Assembly (NCBI RefSeq): GCF_000801105.2
Contig: NC_079513.1
Location: forward strand, 28,351,228 to 28,415,227
Length of the DNA stretch: 64,000 bases
Reading direction: 5' to 3'
Source of the DNA: Raphanus sativus
Taxonomy: Eukaryota > Streptophyta > Magnoliopsida > Brassicales > Brassicaceae
Under the pieces are notes generated by a model. It did no database searches. It was given only the letters and a program-made list of their open reading frames with translations, and was not told the DNA's origin. The position numbers were made by a program, and so were the translations under genes. Position 1 is the first letter of the stretch; each line of letters starts with the position of its first letter. Positions 53,103 to 64,000 of the stretch are shown here, one piece after another.

Positions 53103-54504
53103 CTCTTATATCTTCTTATCAGCTTTGTTCTAAATACAAGATTACTATTTCTTTTGCTCAGAGATTACCACCTTGAAATGCTGAGAGGAATGAGAATACC
53201 ACTTGATAAAGGACGAGTATATATGGAAGGAAGTTCAACTCAGATGCAAGCAACGATGGGCTTAAAATACTCTAAACGGAACTGTCTATAGCCCAAGTTG
53301 GTGACTTTTCTGCCATATTTATATATATGTAAATACTGAGTGTTGGAAGCGTTTAAAAGGCAATTAAAAGTTTGTCCAAGTCTCTTCCTACTCCCCCATA
53401 CCATCCACTGCGACTGGAGGACTTTTTTTTTTTTTGTTACTGCAGTATGAAAAGTTCAAACCTTTTATTTTAAACAGAAACAGCCCAATGGACATTATTA
53501 CTTCAACGATAACATCTTCCAACAGTTAACACTTGTTTATTGCTTATTTCTTCTTCTCTCTTTTAAGAAGTAAATGTCAAGAACACATCATTGTCAAAAC
53601 TACGTCTGTACATGTATATATACACACAGATTATGTTGCCTTCTTTTCTCTTGATAGACAGACTTTTACTAACAATGTCCACTTGTTTGAAACATTCTCG
53701 GTATAACAGAAACATCTTGACTTATTCAGAACCAAAAAACGAGAGAAGATAAAAGTCGGAATCATCTTTACTTGTTAAAAGATAATATGTAGTGACGACT
53801 CTTTGTATCATATGATTAAATCCAATATCCTTGTTTGATATCTTGTTGATATATTATATCAAAGGAAGCAAATATGCTCCAATTAGAAGACACCAAGCAC
53901 AAATTTGCGTAGAGAAACTTTCTCTGAGAAAGTTGTCTTAAAAAGGCTTTAATTTTTTTTATGCAGAGTAAGGATGCATTGACTCTGTCTTTTTGTCATT
54001 TGTTTGCTGCTAGTGGGTGGATAATGATCCAGGTTAAAAAGCTATAACGGTAGAAGCCGAACAGAGCGTATGTTTTACGTTGCTTGGAACACATGAATAC
54101 TATGTTTTGAAATTGGGTCCATAACACAATATCTCAGGATTTTGGTTCTTTATTTTTTAATAATAATAGATACTAAATTTTTTCAATATCAAAGGAGAAA
54201 CACAAAACAAACTTTCACATTTCTCTCTAGTAAAATATTATTTAACATATAATTCTTAAAACTTAGGAAATACTTGCAATGCAATTCACAAGTACTTGCA
54301 AATAGCAAGTAACTTGCATCAGAAGTAACTTTCATCGTCACTTTTCACTTCCTCCTCTGCAATTATATTGAAGTAAAGAAAACAAAATAGTCGTATAAGA
54401 GGTCATGATGTTCCATTGATGTCTTTCAGAAGGTCCAGAGTCTTGTCCTTGTACAAACGAATGATGAGTTTTCATGCCCTCTGATCCACCTTTAGATTCC
54501 ACTT
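53103..54504. other. Intergenic: receptor kinase promoter
   Basis: 1.4 kb, AT-rich, upstream of the second receptor kinase and downstream of the next minus-strand gene. No gene or transposon end was recognised. Confidence 0.5.
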
Positions 54505-57500
54505 TCAATTTGCCGGCTCCACTACTGGTGGTATGCAATCGACTTTATACCGAAGAGTCTATTCCAGAGATTTTTTTCAAAAAAGAAAGGTAAATAGAAC
54601 AGATCCTCATTAGTGAAAGCAATGGAAAAGGAAGTTAAAAAGGATATTATTCACTTTATCCGCCGCAAAATGTATATCATTCTACCTTTTTGAAGAAAGT
54701 TGAATACGAATTATCCCAAACAAGTTTGTAGTTTCCAGCCATTAGCGTAGAGAAGTTTCCCTGCAGGAACAAACATAACTGATCCTGAAAACGATGACAC
54801 TAAACAACACAACTATGCACATAAAACAACAATTAAAATCCTAAATAGAACTCATGCGTTTCCCATAGAAGAACTACTTATTAAACAACCCAACTAGAAA
54901 AAACTCATAAGCTTCCACATATAAAATTATGACACTAAACATATATGCACATGGCCACTCACCTGGTCAGCTTCATACCGATTGTAAGGTAATATAAGCT
55001 GCAACCAAAAAAAAAAAATCACACCTCAGAATTCACTAGTTGAGTGAATATCTTAAATACTGAGACAATGTATGTACTATATTGTACTAGAGTTTAATGA
55101 GAGTTTGGAAACTAATGAACGCACTCACAGTCTTTTCCCCTGAAGCACTTATGTACTCCACACTAAATCCAATATCCTGGTAAATAAAATAAGGAATTAC
55201 AACAGAGGACCAACCACATAAGGTGAGAACCTAGCTTAGAATTTAGTTCAAATCCCGTATCGAGACACAACAGTTCTTGTTTGCCTTACGCGTTATAGAT
55301 TCATAACAGATATATATATAGGCTTTCAACTAAGTGCGAAATAAAGCTAACCAGATTCTAGCAAGAAAAACATCAGCATATACAATGTTATATCTGCAAT
55401 AGGGCGGACAGAGACAAATCTGTGATACTCTCGCCATGAAATCCGAAGAAAATAAAGACACAATTTTCATGAATCCTCAAACAATCACCGTAGCTTCTAA
55501 GAGAAAACAACCTAAATAATAATCAAACAAAAGTCTGAAGAGGAGAGTAAAACCAAGCAAGAGAAGCAATCAAATAATTTAAGGGGGAAACAGATACCAT
55601 GCTAATCTTGCCTTGCACCAAAGAAAAATCCCAGGCAATATATGAATTTTCTGATTCCACCACCAATGAGACCTAGAGAAACAACAACAAACATCACTCA
55701 ATGATATATACACACATATACAATCATCCATATACTTATGTACGACTCAAATGCAAGTGCTTATGGCTTAATGCTTTGAGTTGCATATATGCCACCAGAA
55801 TTTGTGGATACCACACACTAATGTCATCAACATCACTTTTCACTTTTTAAACACAGCAATCCCAGACGGAACTGGTGTGAAGAGTCTAAGAATGGCCCAC
55901 CATTCAATTTCATTAATAAACAAAAAGCATCTGAGGAGAATATGTTACCTCATAGGTTCTCCCAGCTTGAACGATTATCTCCTTGTACTCCTCATTTTCC
56001 CTAAGAAGTACACATTCTTAAAGCAGATATGATGAACTACAAAGACAATCTTGTGAATGATGGAAGCTAACCTTGAGCCCAATGACCCAGCGGTATCTGC
56101 TGAAATGAAGAAGGGGGAATTGGCAAATACGTCGCTGGAAAGGCACAAAGTAAAACGTTAAATTTTTCAATATTGAGAAACAATGTCTAAAGACGTCTTA
56201 ACATAAGTAATGTGGAACTGTAGAAATGAAAAAAAAAACTTCAATTAAAACTGAAGAAAAAAAAACAATTAGAGAGAATGCATAGTAGTGACATCATATT
56301 CTATTAGACTTATTCCAAAGCTTAAAAAGAATGCCTTCACATACTAGCAACAACTTTAACAGACCCAAATCGGATCAGGAGACTAGAAAAACTACTAAAA
56401 AGAAACAGAGGAAAACAAGCTTTAACACAAACATAAACGAGATTTTCCTGCAGAAAGGAAGTTTCAAAAGTCGACTTCCCCCAACGTTTGTGTGATCCAG
56501 TACCACGACCCACGACCCTAGAAAGGAAGATGGTACCTGATAAACGTGACGAATCTTTCAAACTCAGATGTGTAGACGATAGCAGCTTCAGACAGGAGAT
56601 TCATTTGGTCTTTATTCCTGCCCATCCACATATACAAAATCTCACAACCTCTAAACGGGAAAGTTCACTGAGAGCTTTAATAAACATGTGAAGCGGAACG
56701 AGTATTGACTTGTGTGAATTTAAGAAAATCTAAATTTGTCAATAATAACCAAAAAAATAAAATACAAGAGTCTTACAGTTTGAAAGTATCATATCTTTCC
56801 CAAAGAAGTGTTAGGGAAACCCGGAGAGCCGTGACCATTTTCGTGAGACTGTATAGGTGAGGTCCATAACGTTCTCGTTGTTCTTCCATTGGCCTTTGCA
56901 CAAGAAGATTGGTTCAATCAGCTAAACTTTCTTATGAAAAATGGAAGACACACTTGCATTTGACTGGTTTATGAGGACATGGTACATACCCATCATCATC
57001 ATTTATTTGTCGAATAAAATCCAACAATACCTACAAGGTATGGAAGGAAAAGAAGAGAATCAAGAAATAAATATTTTCTATGCATGATGAGAATGGAGAA
57101 GGCAAGAAATAGTACACGTACCTGTGGAACCCCAACCAAGTACTTGACGAGAGTTTTGTAGACACCAGTCGCAGAGCCTAGCTGAGCCAACTGTCTCCTC
57201 CTAGAAAACAAAACAAAAAAAAAGAGTCTGTTTAAGAGAGAGACATGTAGAAGCAAGTATATGAATAAAGAAATAATAAGAAGAGGGGATGATCACCGCT
57301 CCATCTGCTGCTTCCAAAGAAGAGCATATGTGTCGCGTATGGTCCCTCCAGAGCTAACCAAGGCATCAACCTCCGCCTGTTTGTTCCTCTCCGACCTCTC
57401 TTTCTGCTGTCTGATAAGGGATCCTCGGAAATCTTGAGGCATGTAGGTCATAACTGTAGAAAGAAAGAAGGAGATCAATGAGGGTGTTTCTCTCTCTCTA

Positions 57501-58145
57501 TATATATATATGTATATGAGGAGATCAATGAACCTGTGCTAAATATGCGCTCAGAGTTTTTAGTCTGGAAGGAAATCATAGCAGTCAGAGCTTTATCAAA
57601 ATTGTCCTTGACATGTCTCAGAGTGGAAGAGAATTCAGCATCTTCGGACGTGCTAGCTTCCCGAAGCTGAAAGCAGAGATAGAGAGAGAGAGAAGTTGTC
57701 ACCAGAAAGAAGGATAGAAGCATATGCAACAAGGTTTGGGAGGACAATACCTGAAGAGGCCAACGAGATGGTTGCAGAAGAAACAATATCTCCTCCATCT
57801 GCTCCCTATTTTTCCACATATTCTCATCAATTTTGTGAGCAGGCTCTCGGTTCGCTTCTTCCATTAGGGAAGCTTCCCCTATATATAATATAAAAAGGAG
57901 AAGAGATATCAGGAAATTCAAAAGCAGGAAAATACAAACAACAACCGGAGGATTAGTGATACAGTGGGATGAGATCGGAGGGAACCTTGAGAAGGAGGAG
58001 ATTGGAGGGCTAATAGCTGAATAAGAGAAGCCATGTCTGAGTAAAGCCGAGAAACGTCTTCTGAAAGAGGAGGAAATGGATATTTGTCGTAATAAGAAGC
58101 CAGAAAATCCCTCGTGATCGGCACTAGCCCTTCCGTCGAAGCCAT
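54505..58145 (-). CDS. Conserved plant protein of unknown function (At5g01970-like)
   Basis: 432-residue protein from 15 exons: 57986-58145, 57751-57878, 57534-57666, 57297-57453, 57122-57200, 56990-57030, 56777-56893, 56537-56617, 56072-56134, 55949-56000, 55598-55672, 55129-55176, 54963-54998, 54686-54760 and 54505-54558; every junction keeps frame. It starts MASTEGLVPITRDFLASYYD. An alpha-helical first half (RREQ-type, for example GTIRDTYALLWKQQMERRRQ) is followed by a beta-rich second half (AGRTYEVSLVVESENSYIAW, ISMDIGFSVEYISASGEKT, GNYKLVWDNSYSTFF), which resembles a GOLD-like beta sandwich. That resemblance is inferred. No signal peptide or membrane segment. Role unknown. Confidence 0.88.
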
Positions 58146-59015
58146 CTCTCTCGATATCCTTTCGCGATCTACTCACTCACACACACACTCCCATGCCCTT
58201 TGTCGGCGAACAGAAGAAGAAGACCAATTGAGAAGATGAAGACGATCAAGGATACTCGGTCTTTCCACCTAAAAGGGCCTTTTCTTAGCCCATCTGTTAT
58301 TCTCTTTACTGGGGGCCTTTTATTTTATATGATTGGCCCATCATCGTCCTCGTTTATGGATATGAATTATGATGAATCAAAGAATGCGCGCGCGCTATCA
58401 TCAAATCATAAAAAGATACATACAATAATAATTCACCTGTAAAGTCGCAACAACAACAAATACAATGTGAAGTAAATTACATCCATGATTTTTAGCAACT
58501 AGACGCTAGTTGGCTCAAGAAAATTACGCAAAAGGAGACATTAGACCATGATTATCGGTGTTTGTTAATGAGTCCTTAGCCACCCCTTAGGGTAATTGGG
58601 AATTAAAGGAAAATCAAAAATTGCCATTAACACAAAGACGTCTTTTAATTAAGATACAAAATAGACTCTTGTAAACCACTTGTCAATCAGTCTCATCTCC
58701 CCTTTGCTTCCATCTCCCTCTCTCTCTCTTTCCTTCCAATTCTTTCTGGTTTGCTCGACCCTCTTCCCTCACCTCAATCCGCTCCACTTCTCGCCGGAGC
58801 TTCGCCAGACCGGGTCTCTTCATAAGACGGGTATGATTGGGTTCAGCTTCTCTCTTTCCTTCCAAGTCTCTTCCATACTTTCTCTTTCGGTGTAATTGGG
58901 TTCAGCTTCCTGTAGCTTATCATAAGATTTGGCTCTCTTCATAAGATGGGTGATTATAAAGTTTTGATTTTTAGGCCAAGTTTGTATCTTTGATGCTTAA
59001 TGGTTATTCAGTTGT
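58146..59015. other. Intergenic up to CACTA element
   Basis: 870 bp. After the gene promoter (AAGGGCC near 58275), the part from 58680 to 58960 is CT-rich and carries a partly repeated stretch (ATTGGGTTCAGCTTC at 58838 and 58898; CTTCATAAGA at 58817 and 58938). It looks like a plant 5' UTR or leader, perhaps of a gene interrupted by the CACTA insertion. No coding exon was found. Confidence 0.4.
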
Positions 59016-59032
59016 CACTACAAGAAAACACG

Positions 59033-59520
59033 CTGATACTGAGGGACTTTTTCCTCGGTATTTCGTCGGAATAAGCGTATTCCGACGAAATACCGAGGAA
59101 AACGTCCCTCGAAAAAATCTCCTCGAAATTTCATTTTTCCTCGAAATTTCCTCGAAAATTTGTGACGGAATTTCGAGGAAACATAATTCCGAGGATATTT
59201 AGAGGACTGCCCTTCGTCGAAGAGGTCCTCGGAATATATTGAGGAACAATTCCCTCGGTATGTACCGAGGATTATACCGAGGGAAAACACCTACGAAAGT
59301 TTTCGAGGAAACAGTTTCGTCGGAAAATTCCGAGGGACTATTTCCTCGAAAATTTCGAGGACCAGTCTTCCTCGGAATATTTCGAGGGACCGTTTCCTCG
59401 AAAATTTTCGAGGAAAGCAGCCCTCGAAAATTTTCGAGGAAACGTTCCCTCGGAATATTCCGAGGAACACATCCCTCGGTATATACCGAGGACAGCTGTT
59501 CCTCGGAATATTTTGAAAAT
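59033..59520. repeat. Subterminal palindromic repeats of the CACTA element
   Basis: About twenty copies of short inverted units of the type TTCCTCGAAAATTTTCGAGGAA and CCTCGGTAT(A)TACCGAGG, spaced about 20-25 bp. Such arrays bind the element's TNPA-like protein in other CACTA elements. Confidence 0.9.
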
Positions 59521-59676
59521 TATTTTTTTTTTTAAATATTGTTTTTTTAGAAAAAAATATTTTTAAAATTTAAATTCGAAAATATAAAATTAAAATTTAA
59601 ATTGAAAACATATTATTTAAAATTCAAAGTCATACAAAAGAAAAGAAAACATTTAGAGTTTCTGAAAGAAATTAAA

Positions 59677-61291
59677 CTATGGGGTTTGGAAGTCCGGGTC
59701 TGGCATGGTCGGGAAGTCCACGTTGGCGTTCGGGTTCATGCTCCTCATCATCGCCATCATTTGCTCGTTCAGCTTCCTCTGTGCCTCCCAGCCCGCCTCT
59801 TGACTCGCCACCATGGACTCCAGCGCAGATATGCGAGCATCCTTGTCCCTCATCTGGCTGAGAAGGACTTCTTGATCAACATAGGACGGTGGTGGTGCAG
59901 AAGCAGACGGAACCGAGGAAGACCGACGAGCCAAACCGAACAAACGGCCCTTCTTCTTTGGAACCGACTGAAAAAAAAGTGTCAAATTTAAATAATATAA
60001 AAATGGATTGAATTTTAAAAAATGAACTTACCGCTTCAACGATTTGGTTGATCCGAACCCGAGGCAAGCCGGTCGATCCCGTCGAATCGTCATCCTCGGT
60101 TTGAAGCTGAGACACTTCCTGTTCCAACTGACTGTCGATGAGGGTGACCACATCCCTCACAACACCATCATCAATCTCGCCGGTCTTCTTGTTGGTATAC
60201 GCCGTCTTTATTAGGCGGAGATGATCAACCGGCTCCCCCTCATTTTCTTCCGCCTTGAAAAAAACATAAATTAAACAAACATTAGTAATTAAAAGAAATG
60301 CACAAAAAAATATTAGAATCTTAAATAATATAATAAAAACCGACAAGCTTACCAAGCGATCCCCCAGACTGGCTAAAGATTGAGCACCCAAGTTATGGAC
60401 GTACATGCCCTTCCCCTTACGGTCGCTCTTGCGGTTGGTGGAGTTGGTGGAAGAAGTTGCTCTCACTTCGTTCTTACTCCAATGCACACTCAACTCCTGC
60501 CAGACCGTCGGGTCCATCCCCTTTGGAACCTTTAAAAAAAATTGTTAAATAAATAAAAAAATATTTTTAAAAATTAAAAAATTGTATCATAAATAAAAAC
60601 GAACCTTGTTTATTTCCCACTTCTTCTTCCACGAGTGCATCTGCTTCCCATAGTTGTCCATAACTTTATGGACGAAGTGGTAATAGATAAACAACGTATC
60701 ATCGGCATTCCAGTTGAATTGTTGCTGAAAATAAAACACAATTATTAGAAAATTAATATTAAAGATGAAAAAAATAAGTAAAAAATAAGTAAAAAATAGA
60801 ATACTTACCGCAAACTGTTGAAACCACATATGATGCTTCTCGAGAGGGAAGTCGGTGAAAGTCGGATGTCCATTGTCGAGGGACGAGTACATCATACTGT
60901 TGATCCATCCGCTGATCCCGTTCCCGGATCGGTCAAACCTAATAAAAAGAATTAATTATTTTAGAATTAATTATTTTAAATGAATCAAATTTTAATGCAA
61001 AAAAATAGGTTTAATTACCATGTCTGACCCTGTCCACGTGGATACTGAGTGAGATATGGAAGATGGTCACGACCCGGCTGTCGAACAAACTCCGCAACTC
61101 TCAGAAGTGCCGGATGAGCATGAGTAGGAGCAGGAGTGGGTGCCACACCGGGAGCGGGAGGAGAATGAGAGGGAAATGGAGAAGGAGATGTCTGGTAGGA
61201 GCTGTACGGCGATGCGGAACCCGAAATGGAGCCGCTCCCCGAACCACCACGACCACGACGCTGTCGAGAGCGGGTATGTTCCTCTTGAGAC
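59677..61291 (-). CDS. CACTA-associated transposase protein (Transposase_24 type)
   Basis: Second protein of the element, related to plant Ptta/En/Spm transposase_24 proteins. Exons from C-terminus: 59677-59967, 60032-60253, 60353-60529, about 60605-60725, about 60809-60938 and about 61019-61291. Pieces in order: a Gly/Ser/Pro-rich N-terminal region; [103 protein letters not shown]. The last exon has a coiled coil ([20 protein letters not shown]). The first exon and start codon were not found with certainty, so the 5' end is open. Confidence 0.8.
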
Positions 61292-61319
61292 CTTTATATA
61301 AATAAATTTTATTTAATAT

Positions 61320-61690
61320 ATACAATTATTTATTTAATTTGTTAATATATTAAAATTGTTTAATAATTACTAAAAAAATAGTTTTAATATATTAAAAATA
61401 GTTTTAATATTTTAAAAATTGTTTAATAAATAAAAAAATAGTTTTAATATATAAAAATAGTTTTAATATATAAAAATAGTTTTAAAAATCAAAAAACTTT
61501 TTTAAAATCAAAAAAAACGTTTTAAAAATCAAAAAAAGTTTTAAAAATCAAAAAAACGTTTTAAAAATCAAAAAAACGTTTTAAAAATTCAAAAAATAGT
61601 TTTAAAATAAAAAAACGTTTTATAAAATCAAAAAAAACGTTTTAAAAAATCAAAAACACAAAATAAATCAAAAAAAAATATACCAACAAT
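61320..61690 (+). repeat. AT-rich minisatellite inside CACTA element
   Basis: First a TTTTAATATATAAAAATAG-type series, then about ten units of CGTTTTAAAAATCAAAAAA with small changes. It lies in intron or leader space upstream of the transposase_24 gene. Confidence 0.85.
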
Positions 61691-61774
61691 CCAAACAACA
61701 ATCCAAACATGCAAATCCTAAACTATCCATTCAATCCTAGAATTTTCTATCTAACAACCTAAATTTCGAGATCT

Positions 61775-62020
61775 ATGAAGAGAGGAAGAGAAGAGATGAA
61801 TTACTTACATGGGAAGAGAGGAGAGGAAGAGAGGAGAGGAAGGAGGCCGAGAGGAAGAGAGGAGAGAGAGGAGATCCGTGGAGGAAGAGAGAAGAGAGGA
61901 GAGGAGAAGGAGAGTAGGCGCGAGGAAGAGAGAGGAGAGGAGAAGGAGAGGAGCGGCGGGGAGGAAGAAAGAGAGGAATCGATGGAGAGAAATGGGGAAG
62001 AAAAGAATGAAAACCTAATT
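61775..62020 (+). repeat. Purine-only GA/GGA-rich tract
   Basis: Nearly pure purine (GAGGAAGAGAGGAGAG words) for about 240 bases on the plus strand, hence CT-rich on the element's coding strand, as in plant 5' leaders. Plus-strand ORFs through it are low-complexity artefacts. Confidence 0.85.
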
Positions 62021-62039
62021 TATGAGGGGTCCGACGGAT

Positions 62040-62905
62040 AGGGTCCGTCGAAATTTCCTCACAATTTTTAACAGGGTCCGTCGAAATTTCCTCGAAATTT
62101 TTAATGTGGTCGTCGAAATTTCCTCGAAATTTTCTTGTTGTCGGCTAGGGTTTCCTGGTTAATGAAAAACAGTCCGAGGAAAACCTTCCTCGAAATTTCC
62201 TCACAATATTGTGAGGAAATGTCGAGGAAAGAGGGTTTGGGGTTTTGAAAACATCGATTTTTTCCCCTATGTCATTTCTTATACAAATGTAATTCATAAT
62301 AATGAGGTTTCTTTGTATAGATGATCATAAATAATGAAATAACACAATTACAAAAATTATTGTAAGTATTTCCTTTAACGTTTATTAAAACGTATAAGTG
62401 TTTATCTCATGTTGTGTGGTTTTCGTCTCAATCCGCAAAACATTGTTTTCGGGTTAAAACCCTAAAGTTGGACTTTATAATCTGGCTAAGACACTTAATG
62501 AAGGTTATATACGTGTTATTCAATCCGCAAAACGTTGTTTTCGGTTTAAAACCCCCTGTTCCTCGAAATTCCGTCGAAATATTGTGAGGGAATTTCGAGG
62601 AACTACCAAAAATTGGCCAGGTCCTCGAAATTTCCTCGAAATATTTCGACGGAATTTCGAGGAAAACCAAAAAATTTGTAATCCCTCGAAATTTCCTCGA
62701 AATATTTCGAGGGTATTTCGACGAAACAAGGTGTTTTAAATCAAACCCCTAAAATTAACTTCATCGTCGAAATTTCCTCGAAATATTTCGAGGAAATTTC
62801 GACGATCTAGGTGTTTTTTATCAAACCCCTAAACCGTTAAGGGTTATTCCGAGGAAATTTCGAGGAAACCCTAACTTCCCTCGAAATTTCCTCGAAATTA
62901 GTAAA
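62040..62905. repeat. Internal palindromic TTTCCTCGAAATTTCGAGGAA repeats
   Basis: The same kind of palindrome as at the element end recurs in clusters at about 62045-62230 and 62555-62905, between the two transposase genes. Interspersed is a repeated stretch CAATCCGCAAAACRTTGTTTTCGG (near 62430 and 62521). Confidence 0.85.
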
Positions 62906-62922
62906 AAAAAAAAAAAAAAAAA

Positions 62923-64000
62923 CTACTCTGATTCCGACTCATCATCAGCAGATGAATCTGAATCTGGATCTTGGTGAAACTCTCCAATAACTGGTTCATC
63001 CTGTGCGTGAACGACGGCTTCCTCTGCGAAGTCGGTGAAATCTACTACAAGGCCAACTCCTGCTACATCTTCTTCTGCACTTAAGTTACTGGATGTGATT
63101 GGTTGTAGTGGTTCTTCCAGCTCAGAACTCCCCTGAACTCGGCCTCTCGGGTTGAGTCTGGTAATAGTAACCCATGGATCATCTCTGTTCCTTATCCGGG
63201 GGTACTTGATATAACAAACCTGTAACATTTTAAAAAAATTTAGTACAAGTTTAAATTATTACACATGATGACCAATAACTTACCTGATCGGCCTGAGAAG
63301 CAAGAATGAAAGGATCATAATATTGCAGCTTTCGTCTCGAATTAACTGATGTAACACCAAATGCATCTGTTCTCACAGCTCGATCTGGAGTGATGTCGTG
63401 CCAATCACAATAGAAAACAGTACAGCGCAATCCAAGCAGGCATAAATACTTGATTTCCAAAATCTCATGTATGTGTCCGTAGTATACATCATCTCCCGAT
63501 GCAGAACAAACGCCAGCATCATAGGTCGTACGCGAACGTTTCGTCTTTTCAGTTGTGAATGCATATCCTCGAGTACAAAATCTCGGATATGACTTCACAA
63601 CATAGTTTGGTCCAACCACCATCTCGCGTATCCAATCGTCAAATGTTTCACCTCTGGCCAAACCAGCAGACACCTATTAATAGCACATATATATGAGTAT
63701 AAATATGTGATAAATATTTTTTTAATTTCTATAAATATGTGATAAATGATTTTTTAATTTGTTTAAGGCACTCACATAAGTAAACATCCATCCAGCAAAT
63801 TCTTTTTGCTTCATTTCTTCTAGTTCTGCCTCTGTAGCGTATCTATATTCGAACCGCTTTTCTGCCATGAAAATCCTGTGAAGACAAAAAATGTAATTAA
63901 TTAAGATATAAATGTTAATTTGTTAAAATAAAATTTTGTAAGATAATAAACTTACCTCTCATATTGAAGAACATCTTCGCAGTTGGTGAGCAAATATGTT
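62923..64000 (-). CDS. TNP2-type CACTA transposase, C-terminal part with DUF4216 (partial)
   Basis: The C-terminal end of a transposase whose catalytic part lies beyond the right edge. Exons: 62923-63219, 63284-63673, 63776-63875 and 63956-64000. Reading order: LTNCEDVLQYER; EKRFEYRYATEAELEEMKQK; GWMFTYVSAGLARGETFDDW; VGPNYVVKSYPRFCTRGYAF; LEIKYLCLLGLRCTVFYCDW; YDPFILASQADQVCYIKYP; then an acidic tail ending DSSADDESESE. The Y-x-F-x-C-x-W-D and DPFILASQ/VCYIKYP blocks are typical of DUF4216. No frame breaks in the visible part. Confidence 0.85.

Larger units (their letters stand above)
59016..64000 (-). mobile_element. CACTA (En/Spm) transposon, left end and internal genes, cut by window edge
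   Basis: The terminus CACTACAAGAAAACACG begins at 59016 and is the standard end of crucifer CACTA elements; a 3 bp target duplication would be TGT (59013-59015). Dense subterminal palindromes follow. Two minus-strand genes typical of such elements lie inside: a Transposase_24-type gene and the C-terminal part of a TNP2-type transposase with a DUF4216 domain. The right end is outside the window. It may be autonomous if the rest is intact. Confidence 0.88.

Noticed and set aside
55240..55262. TTCAAATCCCG, like a tRNA B box
   Set aside because: No A box or cloverleaf upstream, and it lies inside an intron.
59602..59991. Plus-strand ORFs opposite the transposase_24 last exon
   Set aside because: The minus strand carries the conserved protein, and the plus frames are its shadow.
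61775..62041. Arg/Glu-rich ORFs
   Set aside because: They are translations of a purine-only repeat inside the CACTA element.

Overview
This is a nuclear plant window from a crucifer, most likely a Brassica-type genome. It holds 14 intron-bearing or single-exon host genes whose proteins closely resemble products of the top of Arabidopsis chromosome 5, from about At5g01630 to At5g01970. They lie in the same order. The Arabidopsis locus numbers and symbols are recalled from memory, not searched.

Layout of the host genes. 1-2621 (-) is the N-terminal part of BRCA2, running off the left edge. 3119-3760 (-) is a PRA1 family protein, 4427-5628 (-) a MIF/MDL1-like tautomerase, and 6005-8697 (+) an aldo-keto reductase. 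13403-16066 (-) is the F-box/LRR protein RAE1, 22511-23735 (+) a LURP-one-related protein, and 24529-27005 (+) a TOM1-like VHS/GAT protein. 29304-29879 (-) is an unknown small protein, 33598-34305 (+) a one-finger C2H2 EAR repressor, and 35670-36390 (-) a small coiled-coil protein. 37285-38923 (+) is the thylakoid kinase STN8, 39379-41060 (-) the endo-mannanase MAN6, and 41903-42908 (-) an eIF2beta-like protein. 43196-47698 and 48563-53102 (-) are a tandem pair of LRR receptor kinases, and 54505-58145 (-) is a conserved unknown protein. Many Arabidopsis genes expected between these anchors are absent, which fits a fractionated subgenome after polyploidy. The genes are unrelated in function and share no operon-like logic.

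Mobile DNA fills the gaps. There is a 3.1 kb Helitron (17779-20886) carrying a captured fragment of a mitochondrial DEAD-box helicase gene. There is a 455 bp hAT-type MITE with a perfect 8 bp target duplication (30695-31149), a Copia polyprotein remnant (about 27190-27445), a broken RNase H-like fragment (about 12310-12786), and the left end of a CACTA element running from 59016 off the right edge with two transposase genes. Satellite-like and telomere-word repeats lie at 9.2-11.6 kb.

The most unusual signal is a recurring micro-structure. At about 14 loci a 7-28 bp insert, usually a T- or A-run plus a few bases, sits between perfect or near-perfect direct repeats of 7-22 bp. These look like target-primed insertions of nothing but a retroposon tail. 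One, at 52614-52658, duplicated a 3' splice site of the second receptor kinase and created two in-frame alternative acceptors 33 nt apart.
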